A DNA stretch of 64,000 nucleotides from contig SMMW01000619.1 in assembly GCA_004794655.1 (NCBI GenBank), positions 3,589,001-3,653,000 of the forward strand, in the 5' to 3' direction. Under the pieces are notes generated by a model. That model made no database searches, had not been told where the DNA came from, and saw only the letters and a list, made by a program, of their open reading frames with translations. The translations under genes were made by a program, and so were the position numbers. Below, piece after piece: positions 50,723 through 62,482 of this stretch; position 1 is the first letter of the stretch; every line of letters begins with the position of its first letter. Source of the stretch: Marisa cornuarietis (Eukaryota; Mollusca; Gastropoda; Architaenioglossa; Ampullariidae).

Positions 50723-52080
50723 ATTCAAGACAGTGTCACAAAGTTCACGCACTGCTTTGATAATCGTATGGACATCGTGAGATTTGCATGTACTGGGTTA
50801 ACAATGTTGTTTGATCTGCAACAATAGTTTTAGAAGTCAAGACCCGCACCCTTCAGCAAGCAATAAGTCTGGGCCACCCACCCATGTCAATCATAGCTAG
50901 ACTGTAACATGGTAAAAGAAAGACGTCCATTTAAAGATTCGAGTTTTACAGAATGTCACATTCGAGCCTTTTTGACACCAAAGTTTTTCTCTATCATAAG
51001 TTGTGTTTATTCACTTCAAAAAAAAGCGATGTGTTACCATTAAATATAGGACTAGACATCGCAGTGACCATCACTTGTGCATAAGCTTGTATCAACATTT
51101 TCTTTTTGAAAAAACGATTTGACATATATACAGTAGTTTATTTTCTCTAACTCTACGAAAAATTTGCTATTTCATGATTGGAATAGTTTCTTTTACTTAT
51201 CTTTGAACTTAATATAATATTGATTTATATTCGTGCAATGTTTGATTTTTAAGGATTTTACATGCTTTCGTGTGTACCTGGGTATAATAATCAAAGGTTA
51301 ATGCTATGCGATGATGTGTGACAAAACGGAATGAGACCAGCAAAGGCAAGACAAGGAAAGACACGTTTCTGTATGTGATCAGGCCTACTCGGTAATGAAT
51401 TTTTAAAGCAGCTCGATCATCGTCGTTCGAGTTCACATGCAGGACCCAGTGTGCGCACATTGATTTCTTCGACTAGGGGCCTTTTGTCTAAAATACAGCC
51501 AGTTATAACTTCTTCAAGTGATATTTTTTGTCCGTGATCTTCTAGAATGTACACAAAACAACGTGCTCAACCCAAAGCGGACAGAGAGAAAAACAACTGC
51601 CTGGTTAACATAAACACATAAAAATGGAACTGGTCATCTCATGCACACTTAATTATCCATAAGCTGTTGAGAATACTTTGTCTCAGAATAATAGAATATT
51701 CTTTTTCTGTTATATCAAGTGCGAGGAAGGCTTTACAGCACATTTTGGAAACTATCGTCTCTAGCGCTTAAAATTGTACAACCAATTTTTAACAAAACAA
51801 ATTTAGTATATTTTATATTATAGTATTTTGTAAATTCCTGTAACGCCTATGTGTTATCAGACATGCTAACTGCTTTATCGTCCTCAATGAAAATGACCAA
51901 CTTTATTACAACCAATGGGTAATTTAAGCATAGGAAAGATGCTCAGTTACTATTATAAAGCACTAGTTATAAAAATTTCATTACAAGGGGAAAATTGTAA
52001 GCAAATGAAAGAATAAAAATGAGCAAGTGTAAAAATATGAGCAAGTGACACAATCTAGAGAAAAAATCTGACATCTAGAC
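50723..52080. other. Intergenic; no gene seen
   Basis: AT-rich, with short frames only. Confidence 0.4.
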
Positions 52081-52086
52081 CTTTAC

Positions 52087-52250
52087 CTGAACTTAATAAC
52101 ACATATTCTCCCGTTAGTAAATGTCCAGATATTGATAATTTGCGGGAAGTTTTACTGACTATTTTTTGAGCACAGAAAGAAGCTAAATCCCTCTGCTTGA
52201 TACCAGTTATTTTAGAAGTGGACAATTCCTGGACAGAGAGACTGCGGAAC
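52087..52250 (-). CDS. Exon-like frame, product unknown
   Basis: A 164-nt segment bounded by a good acceptor (CATATGTATGCAG) and donor (AGTTCAG|GTAAAG), open in only one frame, starting FRSLSVQELSTSKITGIKQR and ending HLLTGEYVLLSS. The composition looks protein-like rather than AT noise. No domain is recognised and no partner exons were found, so it may be an exon of an unseen gene, a relic, or chance. Confidence 0.3.
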
Positions 52251-52483
52251 CTGCATACATATGAAAAGGATAGAAGACTATCAATAAACAACAGATACTC
52301 TTCGTTTAATTGCAAATGTTTTTGAGACAAGAAAATGTTCTTGTTTGTTAAATTAGAATATCATCAGTTAAAACTCTTATTACAAGTAAGTAAAGTTACA
52401 ATTAAAAGCTAGTAAGAATATTTTTTTTATAGCTAAATAGACAGGTCAGTAGTCAGTGTTTTCTTTTTTAAATTTTTGACCAG

Positions 52484-52669
52484 AATCATTTCATTAATAT
52501 GCAGCAATGTAGGAAAAATCGCTCCCCAAGCAATTAATACAAATGTAAAGGATGCTAATGATGCATTGATTAGAAAATTATCGATGTTGTCTAATGATGT
52601 TTATTTTCTCATCAGACTGGAGCAGAACAAGATTTTGAGAAAAAAAGCTGACACATCAGCGAAAGTCGA
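52484..52669 (+). CDS. Exon-like frame with coiled-coil character, product unknown
   Basis: A 186-nt segment between a pyrimidine-rich acceptor (TTTTTGACCAG) and a consensus donor (GTCGA|GTAAGT), length divisible by three. The open frame reads SLICSNVGKIAPQAINTNV then LIRKLSMLSNDVYFLIRLEQ, ending RKKADTSAKV, which suggests an amphipathic helix. There is no homologue from memory and no partner exon. It lies 234 bp from an opposite-strand exon-like frame, so at most one may be real. Confidence 0.3.
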
Positions 52670-53340
52670 GTAAGTTCTACTGTTAAGTAAGATTTCATAG
52701 AACTAAACTGACGGATGGCGGCAATGAGCGACATATGAGAAATAAAAGTCATCAGTGACCGAGTAAACCCCAAGAAGTCACGTGCTCCATGCAAGAAAAC
52801 TTCGACAACACATCACATTCTCTCCAATGCATGTTTGACAGGGTTAGGGCAAGGAGGAACGATCAGACTGTAACATTATGGCTTTATATATCTAAATATA
52901 CAACTTCCTAACATCTGCTATTAAAAACCATCGTAACATCAGGGTTGAGACTGGTAAACATAAAAGAGCACATATAAGTAAGTTAATGGCATACGACTCG
53001 GTTGTCCAGTATCAAAGCAGGCAAGGACAGTGTAAAGCATTGAGCGGAGTTCAGAGCAATATGAAGCAGTAAAACCTGATGTCAGAGGTAATATTTCCTA
53101 GTCAAGTGTCTATATAGCTCTCAGAAGTAGAAATCGGTGGCGTTAAGTGGGGCTGTTGCCAAGTAGTGTATAATTTAGAAGTTATTAAGCGGCCTCTTTC
53201 ACTGGGGCCAACAGAGAGAAACGACCAGAAAGGAGCCCAGAGGAAAGGCCTGTACAATTTAAAAAGAAAACGGTAAGAACGGAAGGTGCTATGTCGCCTA
53301 AAAATGAAGATATTAATCACATAATCTAGTAATTGGTAGA

Positions 53341-53395
53341 GTGTGTGTTTGTGTGTGTGTGAGTGTGTGTGAGAGAGAGAGAGAGAGGGAGAGAT
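53341..53395. repeat. (TG)n then (GA)n tract
   Basis: Short imperfect TG array followed by GA repeats. Confidence 0.85.
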
Positions 53396-53925
53396 TGAAC
53401 AAATAAGATGCGTAGTAGGTGTGAGGTGTCGATAAGATGCAGGTAGAAAGCAGAATTTGTGTCAGGCTAGTCTACAGCAAACAATTGTTTATTTTTTCTT
53501 TATCTTGCTTAGTGGAAGACAGAAGAGCAAGACATACAATTCAGCTTAAAACTAAAAGAAACACTATTAATTTTGATAAAAGTTTTTTTAATTCTGTGTG
53601 TGTGTTTGTTTTATTAATATATATATTTTTCTTTGTTGCTTTGTTATTTGCTTCCATTTCGTCTCTTCCTTTACAAATCTTATAATCTCACAGCCCCAGT
53701 AGGCTGCCTGACAAGCTGAAGAGGGCTGTTAGGGGTGGAGATGCGAGCCTGTGACACTGGAGAAGCATTGGAATTTGATTGTCGCCTCTTGTAAGAGCCG
53801 CTGGTGTTGTGTGCATAGTATTCCAGACCCCCACTTGGGTTCGTGACCACACAGGCAGATTGCAGGGCACCAACATGTGTAAATATGGGTACCCAGGGGT
53901 TTTAACGGCCATCGCTAGAAACTTC

Positions 53926-53965
53926 TTCACCAAGAGGTCGCTGTCTTCACCAAGAGGTCGCTGTT
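53926..53965. repeat. 20-bp tandem duplication just upstream of the mucin-like start
   Basis: Two copies of CTTCACCAAGAGGTCGCTGT, in the presumed 5' UTR about 25 bp before the ATG at 53989. Confidence 0.9.
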
Positions 53966-53988
53966 CGTGGCAGAGCTCTTCCCTGGCA

Positions 53989-55187
53989 ATGCACGGAATC
54001 ACGTTCGTCGTTCTTCTCATACTAATAAATAAAGGTAATATTTAAAAAATAATCCAGTTTCATTTTGTTTTTATTCATTTATAAATTTAAAAAAGATATT
54101 ACTTTTTTTAAATTGCACATGGTTTCACACAGGTAGAGGCGCATATTAATCGGACTTCAGCCCTCATTTATGTGTAAGGTTGTTTTTCATTACCACAGGA
54201 GTAAACGTTGATGCTGAAGAAGTTTTTGATGACCCCAACCCAGACGAATCAGCTACAACTTCTGGTGGTTCACTGACAGCTAAATCAGCTACAACTACTA
54301 GTGGTTCCATGACAGCTGAATCAGCTACAACTACTGGGGGTTCCCATACACCTGCATCAACTACAGCTACTGGTGGTTCCCTTACAGCTGAATCAGCTAC
54401 AACTACTAGTGGTTCCACGACAGCTGAATCAGCTACAAACACGGTTGGTTCCTTGACAGCTGGATCAGCTACAACTACTGGTGGTTCACCGACATCTGAA
54501 TCAGCTACAACCACTGGTGGTTCCTTGACAGCTGAATCAGCTACAACCACTAGTGGTTCCTTGACAGCTGAATCAGCTACAACCACTGGCGGTTCCTTGA
54601 CAGCTGAATCAGCTACAACCACTGGTGGTTTCTTGACAGCTGAATCAGCTACAACCACTGGTGGTTCCTTGACAGCTGAATCAGCTAGTACCATTGGTGG
54701 TTCCTTGACAGCTGAATCAGCTACAACCACTGGTGGTTCCCCGACAGCTGAATCAGCTACAACCATTGGTGGTTCCCCGACAGCTGAATCAGCTACAACC
54801 ACTGGTTGTTCCCCGACAGCTGAATCAGCTACAACCACTAGTGGATCCCCGACAGCTGGATCAGCTACAACCACTGGTGGTTCCCCGACAGCTGAATCAG
54901 CTACAACCACTGGTGGTTCCGAGATAACTGCATTGTCTACAACTTCTGATGGTTCCATGACAGCTGAATTAGCTACAACTACTGCAGCTACTGAGCCCCT
55001 GAATACCTTTACAACAAGCCAATCTCCTGGTACAGAGGCAGGAACGACAAGCGCTTCCAGCGTCAGGTCCTCGCCTGCATCTGCTGACAACGACGCGAGG
55101 TCGCTGAAGCCCTTCATCTTGTTGCTGCTGTTGTTGCCGTTGCTGAGGCAGGAAATGCAGCTGCTTATAGGTGGTTACATAATGTGA
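53989..55187 (+). CDS. Mucin-like secreted or GPI/membrane-anchored Ser/Thr repeat protein
   Basis: Two exons: 53989-54034 (MHGITFVVLLILINK, signal peptide, ends phase 1) and 54199-55187 (acceptor CATTACCACAG), joined in frame for 1035 nt, 344 residues plus stop. After the signal comes a short acidic stretch (VDAEEVFDDPNPDE, about 19-32), then about 20 copies of a 12-residue repeat near TTTGGSLTAESA (54246-54977), dense in potential O-glycosylation sites. A non-repeat Ser/Thr segment follows, then a C-terminal hydrophobic block (LKPFILLLLLLPLL) and RQEMQLLIGGYIM. The hydrophobic end suggests a GPI signal or TM anchor, although the polar tail is atypical; a donor-like AT|GTGAGT overlapping the stop (55183) could allow an alternative C-terminus. 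AATAAA follows at 55196. Confidence 0.85.
54246..54977 (+). repeat. 36-bp coding minisatellite (about 20 copies)
   Basis: In-frame 36-bp units encoding the 12-residue Ser/Thr repeat. Variation is mostly at the G/S, L/P and T/I positions. The antisense strand is also open over 54164-55117, a by-product of the repeat. Confidence 0.95.
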
Positions 55188-55195
55188 GTCCCTGT

Positions 55196-55226
55196 AATAA
55201 ACCGAGATCACTGAATACGGAATAAA
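55196..55226 (+). terminator. Tandem polyadenylation signals of the mucin-like gene
   Basis: AATAAA at 55196-55201 and again at 55221-55226, 9 and 34 bp after the stop codon. Confidence 0.6.
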
Positions 55227-55252
55227 CTCTACACTCGAGTGACATTAAGATA

Positions 55253-55326
<74 letters not shown>
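55253..55326. repeat. (ATC)n trinucleotide array
   Basis: About 24 uninterrupted units directly after the mucin-like gene's predicted 3' end. Confidence 0.95.
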
Positions 55327-55408
55327 AGGCAGTCTATCTGTTTATGCTTTTGAATGAACCATAACCATGGAGTCATAGGGATAAAAAATGCCTTTTATAT
55401 TTGAATGT

Positions 55409-55417
55409 GTGTGTGTG

Positions 55418-55457
<40 letters not shown>
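55409..55457. repeat. (TG)n microsatellite
   Basis: One interruption (GTTG). Confidence 0.95.
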
Positions 55458-55463
<6 letters not shown>

Positions 55464-56210
55464 GAGCACATGTGTGTAGTTTCTGCGACCAAGGTGATAT
55501 GTGTTTCTAAAAATCTTTTCTTGTAAAGCAGTTTCACGCTTAAGTGATCTTTGTTAATAAAATAAATGAATATTTGAACAGTTAGTTTCTGCTTGAGAAG
55601 TTAGATTTCTATATTAGTTTTTTCACTTTGAATTTTTTTTTCACCCCTTTTAGTGGTGTGTTTTAATTCAGTAGTCTGTTTAAAATATTTTATTACCTAC
55701 TCTTTGATTGCTTTCGCTTAGTGCTTCTCTCCCCTTAAATTTATTTTTTCATGTAGTTTTTTTGGTCTTATTCTTTTTTTTTTCTTTTTTGTCCTAATAT
55801 CAAAATTTTTATTTTAATGTCCATGATTTTCAAATCTGGTCGATAATGGAAAGTGTGTGTCAGGTTAATGTTTTATCTCGGTTATCGTCTTCCCGCTTCG
55901 TCGTAGCCGTATTTTCTGCAAGTCAACAGATCCAACACTTGTATTGATTGCTTGATGGCACCTGGATACCCGCTGGCATATTTTTGCAAAAGGAATTATT
56001 TCAGGTAGAAAAACTGTTGCTCGTGACTGAGAGACAGCGCTGCCGCGGGTTTCCAGCTGTGGCGACATCAGCCCAAGCTGTGTTCCCGACCTCTTTCAGC
56101 AAAGGTGGTTTTCTTGTTGTCATAGAGATCTGCTAAACAAAATTCTGTTTAACGCTTGGCGAAGCTTAACTTGGATGTTGCTTCATTCTAACATTAAACG
56201 CTGACAAAGA

Positions 56211-56262
56211 ATGGCGGCAACAGTTTTGCGCTGTGTTCTTGGGTTTCTGTTGCTTAATTCAG
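56211..56262 (+). CDS. Orphan signal-peptide exon
   Basis: ATG at 56211 opens MAATVLRCVLGFLLLNS and meets a consensus donor (TCAG|GTAAGC) in phase 1 after 52 nt, the same length and phase as the signal exon at 62483-62534. No coding second exon was found between 56263 and 62400. It could splice to the phase-1 Ser/Thr exon at 62925 as an alternative first exon, or belong to a decayed gene. Confidence 0.5.
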
Positions 56263-58660
56263 GTAAGCAATTATGTCCATTGATGTGTTTAATACTGTTA
56301 TGTGTATCCCATATTAAAGGAATATGTTAGATTGTGTATCTTCTTTCAAATCGTCAACATGTTATTGCTCTTTCTTCTTCGTGTTCTTTTCTGTCTTATC
56401 TATGAAAGTCTGTATTTATCAAATTTCTCCCTATTTCTGTATCTATTCTTCTTTCTCGCTCTCTATACATTTTTTAAAGTTTTCTCGTCTAACCAGAATT
56501 TTCTCAAGTGTGCTTTACACCTGTCGTAAAAGATACCCGCATCTTAACACTTAGCCATATATAGGTACGATAAAGTTTTCCTCGTCAGTCGTCAAACAAA
56601 AGATTGGAACATTTAGTTTCTTAAAAAAACTGAGGTCGTTTTGCTTAAAATTTATTATAAAGTATATGGAGGTTTGAGGTTTGTGACCGCATTCATGTGT
56701 TTTAATGAACAAAACAAAAGAAGAAAGAAAAGAGAGAACATTTGGCCTCAACCAACATTTGTTAAGGGAAAACTACTGCTTACATACAAGTTGCGTTTCT
56801 CTTTAGATGTTACCTGAAAGAATCACAGGGTGTAGACAGTAATCAATTTCTTTGTCCCTTGTTTTATATAACCTGAGACACGACAGATGAAACGAACCCA
56901 CCAACCGTCTGAGTTTAAATTGTCGGATCAGCGTTAGGTTGTCTGAGCAATCAAATGTATTTCACACGGGAAAACTTCTCACCAGCAAATGGCTCAGGTA
57001 TTTCCACGCTGTGGGGAATGCAAAGCTTTTGGCAGCAAAATGACATACTAGTCTACTAGTCACACCCCTCTGCCCTTTTATAGCCAGAGATTTCACGTAA
57101 ACAGGAAACCTGTACTCCTACTGCACTATGTCAAGATTGTTTGACTATTAGATCATTTTTGTAAGTAATACCTATCATAATCCAGCGTGATTTTTCGTTA
57201 ACTCCTACATTCTTTTATTTCATCCAGTGAACTTCGTTTTAGTTTGTCATGGTATCATACGTGTGTTGTCAACCATGACATCCTCTAGCGCCTTTTTATT
57301 ATTTCTGTTCTGGAGTATTAGTTCTGACTACTTGACTAATTGCGCCTAGTCCGGGTACATGAAGGGACTATAGCCATGCCTGCTGCTTTAATAAAAGGGT
57401 ACCTCCAGACTTTGTTCGGTGTCCTCTTTTATTCATTGTATACATTGAACCACTTTCACCTACCATCCACCACTTGGGTCTGCATGTATGGCGATGATGA
57501 AAAGTTACTAGCACCAGGCCTTGCGGTTTAACAAGTCTGAATCACCACACAACACATATAGCCAAGTAAATTTCTTTGCTTATTCTTTGGACCTTCACAT
57601 TTATTTGCACACCTTGCTTATATTCTCGACAGTGACATCTTTTCCCCTGTTTCTTGTCGGGTGTCTTTGCTATATGCTTAATTCTTTCTACAAATTCGGC
57701 CTCCACCACTACTACTACCGCTCTTCCAAACCACTACCACCCCAGTGTTCAAGAATAATTTTAATAAAGCCCCTGTTTACCCGGAGCGCTAGCATGTCTG
57801 AGTTCAGGTTTTTTGATAGAAAAGTGGTTGTTATTAGTGGTTTTAATGATAGTTTTGCTCTGCTGGGGCAGGGGTGACAAACTGGAGTAAAGCCATTAGC
57901 TCGACAAGATCAATGACTGGCAGCCTTTGAGCAGGTGTTACATCCACACAGAAATATTCCTGTCCCCGTACGGGACTTGAAAACGAGATCTTACAATCCC
58001 CAGTGCCTGGCTTTTTATGACTAGACTTTGGGTTTGTGTCTTGTTTTTCGTGGAATGTTCTATCACTGATTTAAAGGTATTTTTCATGTAGCGAAAGTCA
58101 AGTCTAGTACCAGTACAATTTACAATAAAACTCCATAGTAAAAATAGAAGAAGAACCAAGTGGAAATATTTGTATCCAGTTAACTTGCGTTTTTTTCTCC
58201 ACAGTGAAGCTATTTCCTTCTCTCTCTCTCTCCATAAACCATTAGTCACTAAGGCCTCGCGAAAATAATTTACCTCCTGAGGTAACCTTTCTTCACGATA
58301 GGGTTTGAAGTTTATGTTGACCAGACAATCCAATCGGTGAGTGCGGGTCTTTTTCTCTTTCAATCTCAGCACATCAGATGATAGATAGCATGGAAATTAA
58401 ACATTTAAAACGCAAGTTCTTTTAAAGCAGAATGGCATTGTCTCCTGTGCAACGGAATACTCCGGCAAAAAAGCAATAAATCATGTGAGCGACACTATGT
58501 ATAGAATCGATGAAGCTTGAATATTAAACGTTGATGTTGCTGAACCGGTCAGTGGGAGCTCTTGGGTATTTATGAGCGTGGGTGAGCTAGAGCGTGTGCA
58601 TAGGTGTAAGTGTATGGGAAAAGGGTGTGTGTAGGACGGGTAGGTGCGTGCATGTGCGAG
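56263..58660. other. No exon seen
   Basis: Possible intron of the orphan exon. Frames at 57521-57877 (plus) and 57938-58372 (minus) lack domains and splice support. Confidence 0.4.
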
Positions 58661-58667
58661 TGCAATG

Positions 58668-58668
<1 letters not shown>

Positions 58669-58711
<43 letters not shown>
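58669..58711. repeat. (TG)n microsatellite
   Basis: About 21 TG units, followed by a G run and a short GA tract (58740-58756). Confidence 0.95.
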
Positions 58712-58713
<2 letters not shown>

Positions 58714-58756
58714 TGTTGGGGGGGTGTTCGTGTGGGTGAGTGAGAGAGAGAGAGAG

Positions 58757-60864
58757 AAATAGGAGAAAGAAACAATGAAAAATAATCCACAAAAAAGTGA
58801 GATCTGAGCACAGACGCAAGCTGTTTTCAAAGAGGATACCACACGCATGAAGTAACACGAAACATTTCACTGCATTAACCCTTTCAACAAAGCCTGCAGT
58901 TCTTCACACGTTTAACGCTTTTGGGAGCAGCATGCATTAGATTGGCTGCAAGCGAACTGAAGCACAAGGATGTTGAGAAGTGATTAATGGGTGCAGATGT
59001 ACAGGACACTACCTACATTATTTAACAGTTGACAGTCAGTTAAGTCTACAGAAAAATAGAATGAGTTCAGCTGACCACCCAGCTAGAGCCTGGCAAAGAG
59101 CTAGTACCCAGTGTGCATGTACGTACTCGGGTGGTGCAAGCACGCAGTTTTCTGGAAATCCGAGTTCGAGAACTGTGTTTATTCAAAATTTATAAATCCC
59201 ACTTACAAGATAAAAATGTACCAGAACATGCTTTTTCGATTATTTTGACAATCAAACAGAACGGAATCGAAAACAAAAAAGAGTTTGTATGTGGTTTTAA
59301 TCAATGGCTTTGCCAGACCTCGAGCAAAAATAATAAATCAAGAAACATAATCGCACGACATTTTACCTGTAGGAAAACGAACTATACTCTGCCCACACAT
59401 CGTGACTATAGGGTAGGCTACAAACGCCATTATATCCACATTTATTCTTTCTATTTTTGCAGTTTTAGAAATATGTTAGACTATTGTTATCCCGTGAAAG
59501 CAGTGTCATGTGTTGTTTATTTTTAAAATGGGCCCGTTTTCATCGCTCACTAAGAAGAAATTGTCGTCAAAGTGTTCTACTGTTTATTCACTCTCTTGCT
59601 GATAAACAGAAAGCTTTGCCCCAGCCAGTCCTTTTTTATTTAAAGGGAACAAATCAATGATGTTGGGAAGATAACGAGCTGATAAATATCAGTGTTTCTA
59701 GTATTTCACGAGTGCTAAAAAGTGTTCAGGCTCTTTGGCATTGATCTTGGCGACTGTCCTCTTCTGCGCGGGTGCAAATAGCAAAATGTGGTTGTCTGCC
59801 CAGTCATTCTGTCCGAAATAAAATAACTCAAACCCAGACCTTAACCCCAATGTCTTAGATGTCAAGCAAACACAACGAAATAAATAAGCTCTTCAGGAAA
59901 AAGAATAATGTAAAGAAAGGGTTGAAATGAAGATAAATCCATCAAAATAACAACATTGAACGCTGAGGCTCAAAATTGCAAGTTTAATCTCCTACAGCAT
60001 AGCAGCTTCTACAACAGCAACCAATTAAGGTTCTTGAAGTACAGTTTTTATTGGGGATAACAGAGCAAAAGAAAGGATATTGTGTGCATACGTTACAGAA
60101 GGCAGTGCAAAGAAATCCTTGCCGCAGAGTGTGATACGATGGATAAAGAAGGTAACCCTTTTGAAAGTAGAATGAAGTATGTCGCACACGCTGGTTAGAA
60201 AATACTACTCATTTGTAAACAGTTTGCTCAATGCCTAGCATTTTTATTGTCTTTATTATTCGTTTTTTTTACTTTATTAGCATTTAATATTTGACTCTTA
60301 TATGATTTTTGAAAATGAGCAAGATTTTGACAAAATATCAACAAGTTCCGGTTCAAAACTTGGTTCTGCCAGAAACAATCTTTACTTTTTTTAGCACGAT
60401 CTGCTGTGCAGATTCGTATCCAGACCACCTGAAGAAAACGTACCCAACGACCACACCTCTACGAAAAAAGAGTCACATTCAATAAATATCCCCCAGGGTA
60501 CGATCTCAACCGAGGTCTTTGCTGTTCTTATTGACACGGGAATATTTTATCCCCGCGCTGACACATAATACTGTCCTCCCGGCCTACTAAAATGTCATAA
60601 GGGCCATAACTTTTGTTCCCCTTGTCGTTATTTTCCCCCTTAGCTTTGTGCTTTTTTGCGCTTGAGGTAGTTATGGTGCTAGTTTAAGTCCTGCTTGGAA
60701 CTGTGGCTGGAACACTTACCTTGCCGACTCAACAGATGCACAAAAAAAAAAAAACGGACTCCCAGGGAACCGTGTGGCTTTTTAACAGAGGAGTGAATGG
60801 AAACTCCACCCTCCACATGTTATCTACGCACGATTGGTCACTCCCGTTCACTTTCCCAAGGATC

Positions 60865-60866
<2 letters not shown>
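58757..60866. other. No gene seen
   Basis: The frame at 59113-59526 plus (137 codons) is open but has no recognisable motif and weak splice context. Not supported. Confidence 0.4.

Positions 60867-60925
<59 letters not shown>
60867..60925. repeat. (TTA)n trinucleotide array
   Basis: About 19 units. This is also the terminal motif of CR1/L2-type elements, but no element body is recognised beside it. Confidence 0.95.
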
Positions 60926-60926
<1 letters not shown>

Positions 60927-62480
60927 TTGATTAGGCGTGCAAATTGTACATCTGCGTTCCTTAATGTGTAAAACTGGACTACATGTCGGTTCTTTCCCCT
61001 AGATGCCATATTTTATTAGTCATGAGCCTAATCACCTAGAGATCGCCGCTGTGGCAGAAAATCGAAAAAGCTCATACAAGCCTTGACTTTGATATGCTAA
61101 TTCAAATGCTGCGGGGGTTTCTTCGGGAAGCTATAAGATGAGGACATGAGCGGAAGAGGATGAGAATGACATTTGCGTTACAATAACTTCTTTGTTTCGT
61201 GGGATGGGACTTTTCGGGAAATGTTGCCCTAAATTACATAGGCCATGAAGTGCAAAGCATGGTACACTCCTAAGAACCTACCAGAGAGATTCAATGAAAA
61301 GAACCATAATCAAAATACAAACAAACGAGAAAACGAATATGGAAACACAAATGAAAAGAAATGTAATTTATTAAGCAAGAAAAACATTAAGACAAACATT
61401 ATAGAGAAAAATATATAGAAACCGACAATAAATTTTGGGCTTCTGCATGTGTAAAATCTGCAGAAGAATGACAGTCATGAGTGTCTATATTCACAAAGGA
61501 CGTGGGGGTCGCTATATGTGTGTATATATATATATATATTAACAATCTTTAAATAAGATATATATTAACAACTTGTAAAAATGCTTTGCTGTGTCCAGAA
61601 GCAGTAATATGACTATGAAAACAAGTTTGTTGAAACACTCTGCAAATTATCAGAAGCTTAGTGAAAGGGTTAGTTGAATCATGTGGCATTGTAATTAATC
61701 AGCATTTGATGTAAAAGTGTTGAGAAGAATTAATGATAAATTTAAGTTTGTTGAAACAAAAGTAAACAGCTTGGCCTCTCTTAAAAAGCGTTCAAGATAA
61801 CAAAAGATAGAATTAAAGAATGAAGACATAAGGAAAAGACTGAATGAATTGAAGAACAAAGAAAAAAGAAAGAAAATAGATATGATACGGATGCAAATCT
61901 CCTCTCCACGTTCACGTGCACGTACACAGCATCAGTGAGAGAGAGAGAGAGAGAGAGAGAGAATAAAAAGATCGATATGAAAAACATATAAATAGCCACA
62001 AATACTGAATAGCAAATGAAAACAGGTAAAAAAAATCTGCTGAAATGCAGATGGATTTTAAGGAAAAGAATCAGATTCCAGGTTGTTTTAGAAACACCTG
62101 ATTCTGGTAATAAAGTGGAGATTGTTAAGCTCAGCAGGACCCCGCCATCTGCTTTGGTCTTCAATTATCGATCTTAGGTACGTGCCTTCGAATCCTGCGT
62201 CTCCTGTTTATCGTTCACTGCTGGTCTTAATGGTCTGCATGGAGAGGGTGCGGTAACGATTCCGCCCACAACCAGGATGAAGGGAAAATCCCGGCATCAA
62301 GTTTGGCCAAAGCCTAACTCCAGGAATCGAAAATGGCCGTAATCACGCGAAGGTGAAGGTGGTTTCCACAGCAACAACGACGCTACTTTGATGAAGTCTC
62401 GCGTCTCCATGTGACAGAAGCAGTCACCACCCAACTCGGCTTGATGTGGCTGGCCACTAAGAAGGTTGGACTTAAAATCA
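60926..62480. other. No gene seen; flank of the second Ser/Thr gene
   Basis: Contains AT (about 61520) and GA (61938-61962) microsatellites. The 127-codon minus frame at 61781-62164 is low-complexity Ser/Leu/Phe and is not supported. Confidence 0.4.
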
Positions 62481-62482
62481 GC

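Noticed and set aside
54164..55117. Minus-strand 317-codon frame (Val-Ala-Asp-Ser repeat)
   Set aside because: Mirror of the 36-bp mucin minisatellite; the plus strand has the signal peptide, splice sites and poly(A) signals.
57521..57877. Plus-strand 118-codon frame
   Set aside because: No domain, no splice context, composition like the flanks.
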